From Candidatus Limnocylindrales bacterium (GTDB taxonomy: Bacteria; Moduliflexota; Moduliflexia; Moduliflexales; JAUQPW01), in contig DATMBG010000015.1 of NCBI GenBank assembly GCA_035559535.1, forward strand, positions 31,345 to 95,344: DNA of 64,000 nt, written 5' to 3'. The stretch's first letter is position 1, and every line of letters starts with the position of its first letter. The notes beneath the pieces are model-generated. The model was not told the DNA's origin, searched no databases, and saw only the letters and a list, made by a program, of their open reading frames with translations. The translations under genes and the position numbers were made by a program. Below, piece by piece: positions 8,237-16,083 of the stretch.

Positions 8237-9391
8237 TCAGGTTACCACAAGCCAATATGTCTTTACTTCTTTCGCTCCAAGTTGCCTTTTAAATCTATCC
8301 AGATCTTCGACCTCAGACCCACCCAAATCAACGTATCTTATACCGTTTTTACGCAAAAGATCGAAAATTCTTAAATAAGAATATTGTGAAATAGCAGTAA
8401 AGCCGGTAGGATCATATTTGTGGGAAATAATCTGATCATCTCTAAGGGCAAACGTGGCATATAAAGCAACCGTGTCTGAATTAACCCTCTCCCCGATAAA
8501 CAGCATGATGGGAATACGGTCGTTTTCATTTCTAAGATGTCCCATGTAGGCAAAAAAATCCCTATTTCCTTGATCAAAGCTAGGTAAGTGGTAGATCAAA
8601 TTAAAATAATCCTCAGGAGAAGACCCCACTGCGTTTTTTAATGTTTTAAAATGCCTTATGATCAGGTCTTTGGCCTCCTGTTTTTGCTTATCAGGATGGT
8701 AGGGTTCTATACAAAACTCCACGTGATTACGATGGAGAAAATTTTTAAATCGGTTATAGGCCAGTTTTGCCTTTCTTCTAAAATCCCGACTCTCTTTGCC
8801 TTCTAACATTTTGATCACTAAGCTACCCGTATTATCATACGTAATAACCTCATCTAAAAGGATGAGACGATGATGGTAGGTTTCGTCTTCACTGTGGGCA
8901 AAGGGATGCCATGGGTCGTCTTTTATTTCCGAGAAACCACTCCTGATGTCCATCAGTTGCCTGTATTTTGTTTCTGAGAGGTGACGGATATAGATAGATG
9001 TTTTAGGGATCTCAGGGATTTGACGTACCTGTTTGATAAAATTATTCACAACTGTAATCCAGGTTTTTCCCCGTGGAGCGATAATGTGAAGATGACCCTT
9101 TTCTTCCTCAAAGGTTTTTTTGAAGAAACCGAGTCCAAAAATATTTTCACCGTCATAGTAGAGCAGGCCCTGAGGGTATCTACTGCTTTCACCTCTTAAA
9201 TTATAGCCATTGGCATACAGCATTAATCCTAAAAAGCTGAACCCAAAGGATCCATCTTTAAATTGGTTGATAATTTCCATATCCCGAAAGGTTAAGGGCC
9301 TTACAATATCCGGAAAATGATCCATCAAGGCTTTTTCAACTAGATCTCTCTGTTTTTTTCCTTCAATCAGGTGATTCGTCGATATTTTCAT
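8237..9391 (-). CDS. GNAT/FemAB-like acyl- or aminoacyl-transferase under a cyclic-dinucleotide riboswitch
   Basis: 384-residue cytoplasmic protein without signal peptide or membrane segments. The C-terminal third reads like the acyltransferase fold of the FemAB/DUF2156 group: AIYATFA-like beta strands (VALYATFAL), YLRIFDLL, YVDLGGSEVEDLDRFKRQLG and a final strand YWLVV. The glycine-rich LGGSE followed by LDRFKRQLGA resembles the end of peptidyl- or lipid-transferase GNAT domains. The N-terminal half is unlike anything I recognise. The start ATG 9391 has a GAGG site. The 290-bp leader holds a GEMM-I riboswitch (9679-9778), so expression probably answers a cyclic dinucleotide. The substrate is unknown; cell-envelope modification is a guess. 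Confidence 0.6.
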   Translation of the reverse strand: MKISTNHLIEGKKQRDLVEKALMDHFPDIVRPLTFRDMEIINQFKDGSFGFSFLGLMLYANGYNLRGESSRYPQGLLYYDGENIFGLGFFKKTFEEEKGHLHIIAPRGKTWITVVNNFIKQVRQIPEIPKTSIYIRHLSETKYRQLMDIRSGFSEIKDDPWHPFAHSEDETYHHRLILLDEVITYDNTGSLVIKMLEGKESRDFRRKAKLAYNRFKNFLHRNHVEFCIEPYHPDKQKQEAKDLIIRHFKTLKNAVGSSPEDYFNLIYHLPSFDQGNRDFFAYMGHLRNENDRIPIMLFIGERVNSDTVALYATFALRDDQIISHKYDPTGFTAISQYSYLRIFDLLRKNGIRYVDLGGSEVEDLDRFKRQLGAKEVKTYWLVVT

Positions 9392-9678
9392 AAACGAGAA
9401 CCTCTTCTCTTTTCACTTAGAAACCGTCTCAAAATTCAAAAAACAGGGTAGAGAAGCTTCGAGGAAATCCCTTTTGAACTACTTTTGTCCTTGGAAATTC
9501 GATTTTTGAGATAATTTCCTAATCTGCAAGTTTAGCTATGAGGGATCCTGATAGGCTATTAAATCGATTATTCTAAGGAAATATCTGGTTTGTAGGCTGG
9601 CTCCCGAGAAAATTAGAAAGCTCGTGGGAAGAGTAAGAAGAAGGAACAAAGAGAAGAGAAATGGGAGGAATCCCTTGA
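9392..9678 (-). other. Leader between the riboswitch and the transferase gene
   Basis: Untranslated region of the minus-strand transcript. It contains an inverted repeat TCTCAAAA/TTTTGAGA (9427-9434 with 9504-9511) just before the ribosome binding site and a second possible stem CCCACGAG/CTCGGG (about 9600-9630). Either could act in the expression platform. No U-run terminator is obvious, so control of translation or an unseen terminator is possible. Confidence 0.4.
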
Positions 9679-9778
9679 TTATTTCCTTCGGCAACCCTTC
9701 TACCATGGTGCAGTGAGCACGTTAGGTACTGGCTTTCCGTTTCACCCTTTCGAGTGATTTGGCTTTATCGGGAAATAA
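9679..9778 (-). ncRNA. GEMM-I cyclic-dinucleotide riboswitch
   Basis: Read on the minus strand, all GEMM-I elements appear in order. Closing helix P1: TTATTTCC (9778-9771) pairs perfectly with GGAAATAA (9686-9679). Then GATAAAGCCAAA, a stem CACTC-GAAA-GGGTG with the conserved GNRA tetraloop, the linker ACGGAAAGCC (consensus ACGCAAAGCC), a receptor-side CCTAAC, a stem GTGC-TCACT-GCAC, CATGG, and the 3' block GGTAGAAGGGTTGCCG. This matches the c-di-GMP-I aptamer, including tetraloop and tetraloop receptor. The bases after GGTAG are AA, where the consensus usually has C, so ligand choice (c-di-GMP or 3',3'-cGAMP) is open. It lies in the leader of the 8237-9391 gene. Confidence 0.85.
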
Positions 9779-9923
9779 GCTCTACAAAATAAAATCTCAG
9801 CTGTTATTTACAGCAATTCTTTTGCCAAAGCCTTTTTCTCACCTTGAGGAGAGTTTTTAAGAAGACCTCTGGTCTTACCTGCCCTATTCAGAGACTTAAA
9901 GGGAGTGATAATATTTTAATTAT

Positions 9924-9950
9924 AAAAACGTCTAATTTTTAGACGTTTTT
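9924..9950 (-). terminator. Rho-independent terminator after the transducer gene
   Basis: Perfect 12-bp inverted repeat AAAAACGTCTAA/TTAGACGTTTTT with a 3-base loop. Read on the minus strand it ends in a T-run and lies 46 bp past the stop codon of the chemotaxis transducer. The symmetric A/T tails could work in both directions. Confidence 0.8.
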
Positions 9951-9995
9951 AAGGCAAAGGTTTTGAAACCTGGGCTTGTGTCTTCTGTGCTTTCC

Positions 9996-12323
9996 TCAGG
10001 GTTTTTCCTTGATCCGTTGTTCTCCCACCGCATCCTGCCGACTCCCACTTAGTTTGAACTTCTCCACCAACTTCTGGAGGCTTCCAGATAGATTGGCTAA
10101 ATTTTGACTGATCGAGGCTGTTTGATTGATCGATACCGATGTTTGCTTCGACCCTTCCGCTATTTCTTTCAATGCAATCACTACCTGATCGCTGGCCGTC
10201 TTCTGCTGCTGTGTGGATAATGAAATCTGCTTGGCCGCATCCGTAGTTGATTGGGCTCCGGCCAGTATATCCTCCAGTAACTTAGCCGTCTGAAACGATG
10301 TTTCCATCCCTTCTTGGATCTCCTTAGAACTCTTCTCTGATGCGATTACCAATCGATTAATAGCCTCTTGAATTTCATTAATCCTGCCCTCAATCTCCTC
10401 TGTAGATTCCATCACACTGTCTGCCAAGCGCCTTATCTCGGCAGCTACCACCCCAAATCTTTTTCCAAACTCTCCAGCACTGGCCGCCTCGATGGCCGCA
10501 TTAAAGGCTATCAATTTGGTCTGATCCGCAATGTTGTTAATGATCTCCATTACCCGGGTAATCTCCTTAGATCTTTTTCCTAAAGCCACAATCTCGGTTA
10601 TACTCCTTTGACTATCCTGATTGATTTCTTCCATCTTCTTTACCACTGACGCGACAGCCTCTGCCCCCTTCTCTGCAGCTCGTAAGGCTCGTGTTGAGGC
10701 TTCCAAAACCGATTGAGAGTGGTCTGCTATGTATTTAGAAGAGGCCGACAGCTCTTCCATGGTTGAAGTAATCTCGGAAACCGAACTAGATTGCTGGGAT
10801 ACAATACTGGCTTGTTGGGTTACCGCCTCCAAAATCTCCCGGCTCGCTACATTGACCTCCCGGGTGGTATTGACAACCAGGGTTATAATCTCGTGAAGTT
10901 TATCCATAAAAGCATTGAACCACCTGGCCAACTCTCCTATCTCTCCGGTTCGATTGACGTCCAGTCGCCGGGTCAGGTCTCCCTCTCCTTCGGCAATGTC
11001 CTGTAAAACCGCAGAGGTCTCCCGTAAGGATCTTAGCTCGTTAATCATGTTTTGAAAAGCAATACCTAAAACATCTTTCTCCGATTTGGGATGAACTGTC
11101 TGGGTAAGGTTACCCCTGGCCAGGTTATTGGCCACTGTTGCCAGTTCTTTAAGGTAAAGGGTCATTTGGGCAAAAGCGTTACCCAGAATATCTTGCCTGG
11201 ATTTGGGTTCTACCTGAAGGCTAAGATCTCCCTGGGAGATTCGATTGGCTACGGCAGCCATGTTTCGGATATGGTCCATGAGAGCTTGCATGGAGACGGC
11301 CAGGATGGAGATCTCATCTTCCCTTTGGGTATTGATATCCTGGATCGTACTTCCCACAAAGGCCTGAACTTCCCGGGTCATAGCAACTATAGGTCTGGAT
11401 ATGGAACGGGCTCCAAAAAACACCAAGAGGATAGTAAATACAAGGAAGATCAGGGTCAAAACCAGGGCTTCAGTTTTGAGTTTATCGACGTCTATCAGAG
11501 CTTCCTTGAGGGGAATTGCAACGAGGACCGACCAGTTATTAACTCCGACCTGCGTGTATCCGGCTATTTGGGTCTGTCCTTGATAGGTATATCGTAAGAC
11601 CCCGGCCTTCTTCTCCATAATAGCCTTCCAAAGTGCGATTAGAGAAGAAGTGCCTGTTTCCAGCTCTGTGATTTTCTTCTGCATGACGAAGGTAGGATCA
11701 GGATGGGCTAAAATAAGCCCATTCGGGTCTAGCACCATGGCAAGACCACTTTGCTCGAGATGCAAGTTTACGACAGGACCAAAGAGGGTTTCTAATTTCA
11801 GGGTTCCACAGAGAAGTCCAAAAAACTCCGACTTTTCTGAACCCAGATCAAAAAAGATAGGAACGGCAATTACAATAGCCTGATAACCAAAAAAAACCGT
11901 TTGAGGTTCCGAAACGAAGGCCTTTTGTTCCTTTCTTACATAGGAAACATAATCGGTTTTAGACAAATCTGCCCCCCTTAGCTTATAATCAAAAGGACTC
12001 AGGTTTGTCAGTATTCCCTCCTTGTCGACTATAAAAATATGCCCAAACTCGGTGAGTACTTTGTGTTGCTCGGCTAGAGCATCATCCACATTGGTGACTG
12101 TCTGAATCATTTTAGAAAGACCCCGCAAAATATGAGTATTCGTTTCGATGGATTTAAAGATCTGTTGACTTACCTGATTTGCGAGATTTAAGGTTTCTTT
12201 TTCAACTCTGTGCCCCACCGCTTCTGAAGCTGTATGGTAAATAAAAAAACTTAGAAGGCTTAAAGAAATGGCTACAATAAGCGCTACAATAAAAATTAAC
12301 CTGCTCTGAATGGATTTGAACAT
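9996..12323 (-). CDS. Methyl-accepting chemotaxis protein, dCache sensor with four HAMP domains
   Basis: Inner-membrane transducer. TM1 spans about residues 8-29, an extracytoplasmic double-Cache-like sensor about 33-285 and TM2 about 286-304. Four HAMP-like units then run in tandem (about 305-354, 355-394, 395-434, 435-482), recognisable by repeated NxxxxGDL/GNL and DxLGxAFxxM patterns. The MA signalling domain (about 490-760) has the hairpin tip region FNAAIEAASAGEFGKRFGVVAAEIRRLADS, quoted here only as a location marker in its first half: FNAAIEAASAGEFGKRF. A solute-binding protein gene lies 140 bp upstream on the same strand, and the che operon is divergent from that pair. The ATG has AGGAAG. 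It is the only transducer in the window, so it is the likely input for that operon. Confidence 0.95.
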   Translation of the reverse strand: MFKSIQSRLIFIVALIVAISLSLLSFFIYHTASEAVGHRVEKETLNLANQVSQQIFKSIETNTHILRGLSKMIQTVTNVDDALAEQHKVLTEFGHIFIVDKEGILTNLSPFDYKLRGADLSKTDYVSYVRKEQKAFVSEPQTVFFGYQAIVIAVPIFFDLGSEKSEFFGLLCGTLKLETLFGPVVNLHLEQSGLAMVLDPNGLILAHPDPTFVMQKKITELETGTSSLIALWKAIMEKKAGVLRYTYQGQTQIAGYTQVGVNNWSVLVAIPLKEALIDVDKLKTEALVLTLIFLVFTILLVFFGARSISRPIVAMTREVQAFVGSTIQDINTQREDEISILAVSMQALMDHIRNMAAVANRISQGDLSLQVEPKSRQDILGNAFAQMTLYLKELATVANNLARGNLTQTVHPKSEKDVLGIAFQNMINELRSLRETSAVLQDIAEGEGDLTRRLDVNRTGEIGELARWFNAFMDKLHEIITLVVNTTREVNVASREILEAVTQQASIVSQQSSSVSEITSTMEELSASSKYIADHSQSVLEASTRALRAAEKGAEAVASVVKKMEEINQDSQRSITEIVALGKRSKEITRVMEIINNIADQTKLIAFNAAIEAASAGEFGKRFGVVAAEIRRLADSVMESTEEIEGRINEIQEAINRLVIASEKSSKEIQEGMETSFQTAKLLEDILAGAQSTTDAAKQISLSTQQQKTASDQVVIALKEIAEGSKQTSVSINQTASISQNLANLSGSLQKLVEKFKLSGSRQDAVGEQRIKEKP

Positions 12324-12463
12324 AATTTCTTCCTAATTAAGTTTTCAGCTTTGAATTGACTCAAAGCCGATACCTGCCTGAAAAGGGAGTTCATTTTATC
12401 TCCAAGGGCATGATACGATCCATCATAAACTAACAAGAAAATAGCCTTTAAGATTTAATCAGG

Positions 12464-13222
12464 TTATTTAAACCATTGAGCATAAATGCGATCGTAGGTT
12501 CCGTCTGCTTTTATTTCCGAGAGGGCCTGGTTAAATTTCTTTAAAAATTCAGCCTTTGTTCCCTTTAACACGGCTAAACCCTGAAGCGTTTGGCCAAATT
12601 CTTCTCCTACATTTTTAAGTTTACCTGGAAAATTCTTCTTAATAAGGTACAGGCCCACCTGTTTGTCGACTACACAGGCAGCAGCTCTCCCACGGAGAAC
12701 ACTCTCTATAGCCTTCAGAGGGTCTTGAGTTAGATAAACCTGAATACCTGGGTAATTCTGACGAACATAGTTTATTTCAAAACTGTCCCTTTGACCGGCG
12801 ATGATCTTTCCCTCTAAATCTTTTAAACTTTGAATACTCTTATCTTCTGTTTTTACAAATAAGGCTGAAACAAAGCTTCCATAACTTTCTGAAAAATCAT
12901 AACTTTTCTTTCGATCTTCCTGGATTTCAGCGGATTGTATCGCATCTGCTTTCCCCACCTTAACGGATATCAATACATTAGCCCATGCATCGGGCTTAAA
13001 TTCAACCTTTAACCCCATCCTCTCAATAACGGCTTTAACTAAATCCACATCAAATCCCATAGATTTTCCATTTTCTGCCCATTCATAAGGGGGATAGGAA
13101 TCATCATGGGCTATGATGACCACACCCGGTTTTAAAAGATCTAACTCAGCCCCATAAACCCGGTTCAAGAGAGTGAAAAATGCGATCATAAAAGTAAAAC
13201 TTATCAAAAAGATTTTTTTCAT
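12464..13222 (-). CDS. Periplasmic solute-binding protein, family 3 (amino-acid type)
   Basis: 252 residues with a Sec signal peptide (about 1-24, hydrophobic ISFTFMIAFFTLL, cleavage near VYGA). The mature part has the SBP_bac_3 pattern: YPPYEW, GFDVDLVKAV, a DAI...EDRKKSYDFSESY block and WFK at the end. These proteins usually deliver amino acids to an ABC permease, but no permease or ATPase is nearby. The next gene on the strand is the chemotaxis transducer 140 bp downstream, which suggests that the binding protein presents ligand to the transducer. GAGGAG precedes the start. Confidence 0.9.
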   Translation of the reverse strand: MKKIFLISFTFMIAFFTLLNRVYGAELDLLKPGVVIIAHDDSYPPYEWAENGKSMGFDVDLVKAVIERMGLKVEFKPDAWANVLISVKVGKADAIQSAEIQEDRKKSYDFSESYGSFVSALFVKTEDKSIQSLKDLEGKIIAGQRDSFEINYVRQNYPGIQVYLTQDPLKAIESVLRGRAAACVVDKQVGLYLIKKNFPGKLKNVGEEFGQTLQGLAVLKGTKAEFLKKFNQALSEIKADGTYDRIYAQWFK

Positions 13223-13365
13223 GAATTTCTCCTCTCAGTCTGGCATACAACTTCATCAACCTAAACTAAATGAAGTTATATTGGAAAAATCGATATGAGG
13301 GGTTAATGGCCTACTCTAAATTTCACATTCCCTAACTTCTGGCAAGAATAGAGGAATGGTTCCTT

Positions 13366-13575
13366 TTATATCCCGTCCTGAATCCGGTTCAGAAAGGAGG
13401 TGACGCGAGATTCTGAAGTAGGAAGCGAAGCCAGGAGTTGGTTATAGGCCCCGCAGAATTTGACTTTGGGGCTTACCTTGTAACCCCAGGGATCAATCGG
13501 GATTGACTTGCTTTCACAACCTTCCCAGAGCCTAACTCTCTCAAAATTCCCGTGGCAACATTTAGGATACCTCAT
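13366..13575 (-). CDS. Small hypothetical protein with four cysteines
   Basis: 69 residues, unrecognised. It has a CC pair near the start (6-7) and two further cysteines (about 20 and 41). The main support is an excellent ribosome binding site, GAGGAGG, about ten bases before ATG 13575, which a random frame would not need. There is no signal peptide or membrane segment. It lies between the solute-binding protein gene and the che operon. It could be a genuine small protein or a remnant. Confidence 0.4.
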   Translation of the reverse strand: MRYPKCCHGNFERVRLWEGCESKSIPIDPWGYKVSPKVKFCGAYNQLLASLPTSESRVTSFLNRIQDGI

Positions 13576-14048
13576 TATAATCTTTCCTCCTCGAAGTCGC
13601 TACTCCAGAGATGATCTTGAAAAGCTTTCCGGAATCCTCTAGCTATCAGCAAGCTGGTTTAAGGGAGAACGATGAAACCATAGGAGGCTCTATGGAAAGT
13701 AGAGTTACTTAAGTTTATCTCCCTTAGATTCTAGATCACATTAGACTATATAAGGACTGGAGTATTTTATCTCTCCTCTGGAGGAGATGTCAATAAAAAT
13801 AAAAATGTAAGGGAAGAAGTACCGATATCAAAGTTAACATGAAAATATCTTTATCTTTGCTCCCAGACTATACCTGGAGATCGTCTTATTTTTGTTTCAC
13901 CCTCTAAAGCCCAAATCCTTTCCAGGTTAAAGGGATACCATAACGTTCTTTTAGATTTCCTTGACAACAAGAAAATTTTTTGATGGAATAAACCATTAAC
14001 TGGAAACAAACCTGTTCTTTAAAGGCAAGAACCTAAAGGAAGGGAACC
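13576..14048 (+). other. Divergent control region before the che operon
   Basis: This 473-bp stretch has a promoter near its right end (13961-13989). There is also a small GC-poor hairpin around 13769-13788 (CTCCTC, TG, GAGGAG). No convincing ORF or known RNA family is seen. Confidence 0.4.
13961..13989 (+). promoter_or_regulatory. Promoter for the che operon
   Basis: TTGACA (13961-13966), a 17-bp spacer and TGGAAT (13984-13989), 60 bp before the GTG start of the first cheW. The -35 is perfect and the -10 weak. Confidence 0.5.
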
Positions 14049-14570
14049 GTGTCTCCAGAAATTGATAAGAATAAGAGTGATTTTATCCTGGCTGAAGTAA
14101 AAAAACTAAAGAGTCAAGAAAAAATCCTCGATCCAGAGGAAGAAAAAGTTAAACTGGTCATTTTTACTTTAGCGGGAGATTATTATGCTTTTCAAGGTGA
14201 GGAAGTTAAAGAGATCTTACCGGTTGGAAAAATTACCTATGTTCCAGGCTCACCAGAAGTAATCCTTGGAATCCTTAATGTTCGTGGAGATATTGAGTCT
14301 GTGCTTGATATTCACAAATTGATGGAACTTCCAAGTTCAAAGATCACTCCAGCCAGTCGGATCATTATCGCTGCAAAGGGGGATATCCGCTCTGGAATTC
14401 AAGTTGATTCTGTTGAAGATGTTGTGGATATTCCTAAAAGCTCTATTCAACCTCCCCTTGCAACCCTCCACCACTCTATTCGAGAATTTGCCATAGGACA
14501 AACAATCTATCGGGATAGAACGACTGTTTTCTTGAGTGTTGGAAAAATATTTGAGAAATTAACCTCATGA
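14049..14570 (+). CDS. cheW: CheW-type coupling protein (first copy)
   Basis: Couples chemoreceptors to CheA at the inner face of the membrane. The product is 173 residues with a charged 30-residue N-terminal extension, then a CheW/SH3-like domain: FTLAGDYYAFQGEEVKEIL, GILNVRGDIESVLDI and RSGIQVDSVEDVVDI. The start is GTG 14049 behind AAGGAAGGG. It is the first gene of the operon, and its stop overlaps the next start (ATGA). The operon has two cheW genes, as Wsp-like systems do. Confidence 0.92.
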   Translation: MSPEIDKNKSDFILAEVKKLKSQEKILDPEEEKVKLVIFTLAGDYYAFQGEEVKEILPVGKITYVPGSPEVILGILNVRGDIESVLDIHKLMELPSSKITPASRIIIAAKGDIRSGIQVDSVEDVVDIPKSSIQPPLATLHHSIREFAIGQTIYRDRTTVFLSVGKIFEKLTS

Positions 14571-15013
14571 TCGATTTCTCGGAACAGGGAAACAAGAATT
14601 TTAAAGAAATCCAGCTTTTAATTTTTGACATCATAGGAATAAAGTTTGGTGTGGATATCGAACAGGTTTCGGAGATTTATGAACTTATCGATTTAGGACA
14701 GATGAAAGGAGCAAAGTATGGAGCTTCCTGGTTTCATGAGAAAATCCCTTTTCGACAAGGTCCTGTGGTCTACAAGTCCCCCCGGCTTCTTATCTTAAGA
14801 GATCAGGAGACCACGCTCGGTATCATTATAGATCAGCCAGAAGATATTCTTTCCATTACCCTGGACGATATTCATCCCCTTCCTTCTTTACTTGAAGCTC
14901 TTAATAGGCCGGCAGCTATTTGGGGGATAGCTTTAAAAGATGAGAAGATGATTCTACTCGTTGATTTTTATAAGCTGTTTGTCAACAAAGAGGATAAAGA
15001 GTATGAAAATTAA
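14567..15013 (+). CDS. CheW-type coupling protein (second, divergent copy)
   Basis: 148 residues. The CheW core is recognisable from LLIFDIIGIKFGVDIEQVSEI at the start, but the middle is unusual: a basic WFHEKIPFRQGPVVYKSP insertion replaces the usual short loop, and the GxxNLRG signature is missing. TLGIIIDQPEDIL keeps the second conserved strand. The gene overlaps the first cheW by 4 bp and cheB by 11 bp, so the three are translationally coupled. It may serve a receptor- or CheA-docking role distinct from that of the first copy. Confidence 0.85.
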   Translation: MIDFSEQGNKNFKEIQLLIFDIIGIKFGVDIEQVSEIYELIDLGQMKGAKYGASWFHEKIPFRQGPVVYKSPRLLILRDQETTLGIIIDQPEDILSITLDDIHPLPSLLEALNRPAAIWGIALKDEKMILLVDFYKLFVNKEDKEYEN

Positions 15014-16076
15014 GACTCAACACGATCCTCAAATCAAAGTGTTAGTAGCCGATAATAACTCCCTGGTCAGGAAACTCCTTATAGATATTTTGTCTACAGA
15101 CGATAAGATCAAAGTTATTGGTGAGGCTATAAATGGTCAGGATGCTTTGAAGAAGGTTCAAAAGCTTCAACCCGATGTGGTCATCATGGACATCGAAATG
15201 CCGGAAATGAATGGTCTGGAAGCTACAGAACGTATTATGGCATCTAAAGCCGTTCCGATACTGATTGTTACAACCCGAGGGAATGTTCGTATGGCTTATG
15301 CTGCTATCTCCAAAGGGGCTTTAGATCTTCTGGAGAAGTCGGATATTCGATTAGAAAATGCTGGAGAACTTATCCAGAGAGTTAAGCTTCTATCTAAAGT
15401 CAAAGTTATTACCCATCCAGCCGGAAAATATACCGAAAGGAAAATGACCGGAAGATTAATGATTGAAGACAGAAAATCAGGATCAGACTCCAGAAAGCAA
15501 GTGATCGCCATCGCTGCTTCAACAGGAGGACCTAAAGCCCTGGCCGTCCTTTTATCTGAATTGCCAGAAGATTTTCCCTGCCCCATTGTTATCGCCCAAC
15601 ACATGGGGGACGGTTTTATTCCGGGTCTGGCCGGATGGTTAAACAGCATTTCAAAACTGACCGTTAAAGAAGGTATAGACCGTGAAATAATCACGTCAGG
15701 AACTGTCTATCTTTCCCCTTCAGAACGACATATGAAAATCAGCCAGAGTGGGAGAATTATTTTAATAGAAAGGCAGCCCGGAGATATTTATCATCCCTCC
15801 TGCGACCTGCTTTTAGCCTCCGTAGCCAGTACTTATGGTACAGACAGTATTGGTGTTATACTAACTGGTATGGGAGATGATGGGGTATTGGGAATGAAAA
15901 AAATCAAAGGGGTCGGCGGAATTACCCTGGCTCAGGATGAGAAATCTTCACTCATTTTTGGAATGCCTAAAATGGCCATTGAGAGTGGTTGTGTTGATAA
16001 AGTACTCCCTCTCCATGAAATAGCAACAGAACTTGTACGTCTCACTTTAGGAGTGGGAGTGGAACGTAAAGCGTAA
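15003..16076 (+). CDS. cheB: Protein-glutamate methylesterase/deamidase CheB
   Basis: Removes methyl groups from receptor glutamates when phosphorylated by CheA. The start at ATG 15003 (GAGG upstream) gives 357 residues; an in-frame codon 42 bp earlier lies deep in the previous gene. The receiver domain (about 11-130) has DN at 17-18 where DD is common, phosphoacceptor D63 and K112. The methylesterase domain (about 165-355) has catalytic S173 in AASTGGP, H200 in IAQHM and D292 in TGMGDDG. All catalytic residues are present. It overlaps cheW2 by 11 bp and is followed by cheR after 7 bp. Confidence 0.95.
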   Translation: MKIKTQHDPQIKVLVADNNSLVRKLLIDILSTDDKIKVIGEAINGQDALKKVQKLQPDVVIMDIEMPEMNGLEATERIMASKAVPILIVTTRGNVRMAYAAISKGALDLLEKSDIRLENAGELIQRVKLLSKVKVITHPAGKYTERKMTGRLMIEDRKSGSDSRKQVIAIAASTGGPKALAVLLSELPEDFPCPIVIAQHMGDGFIPGLAGWLNSISKLTVKEGIDREIITSGTVYLSPSERHMKISQSGRIILIERQPGDIYHPSCDLLLASVASTYGTDSIGVILTGMGDDGVLGMKKIKGVGGITLAQDEKSSLIFGMPKMAIESGCVDKVLPLHEIATELVRLTLGVGVERKA

Positions 16077-16083
16077 AATCTAC

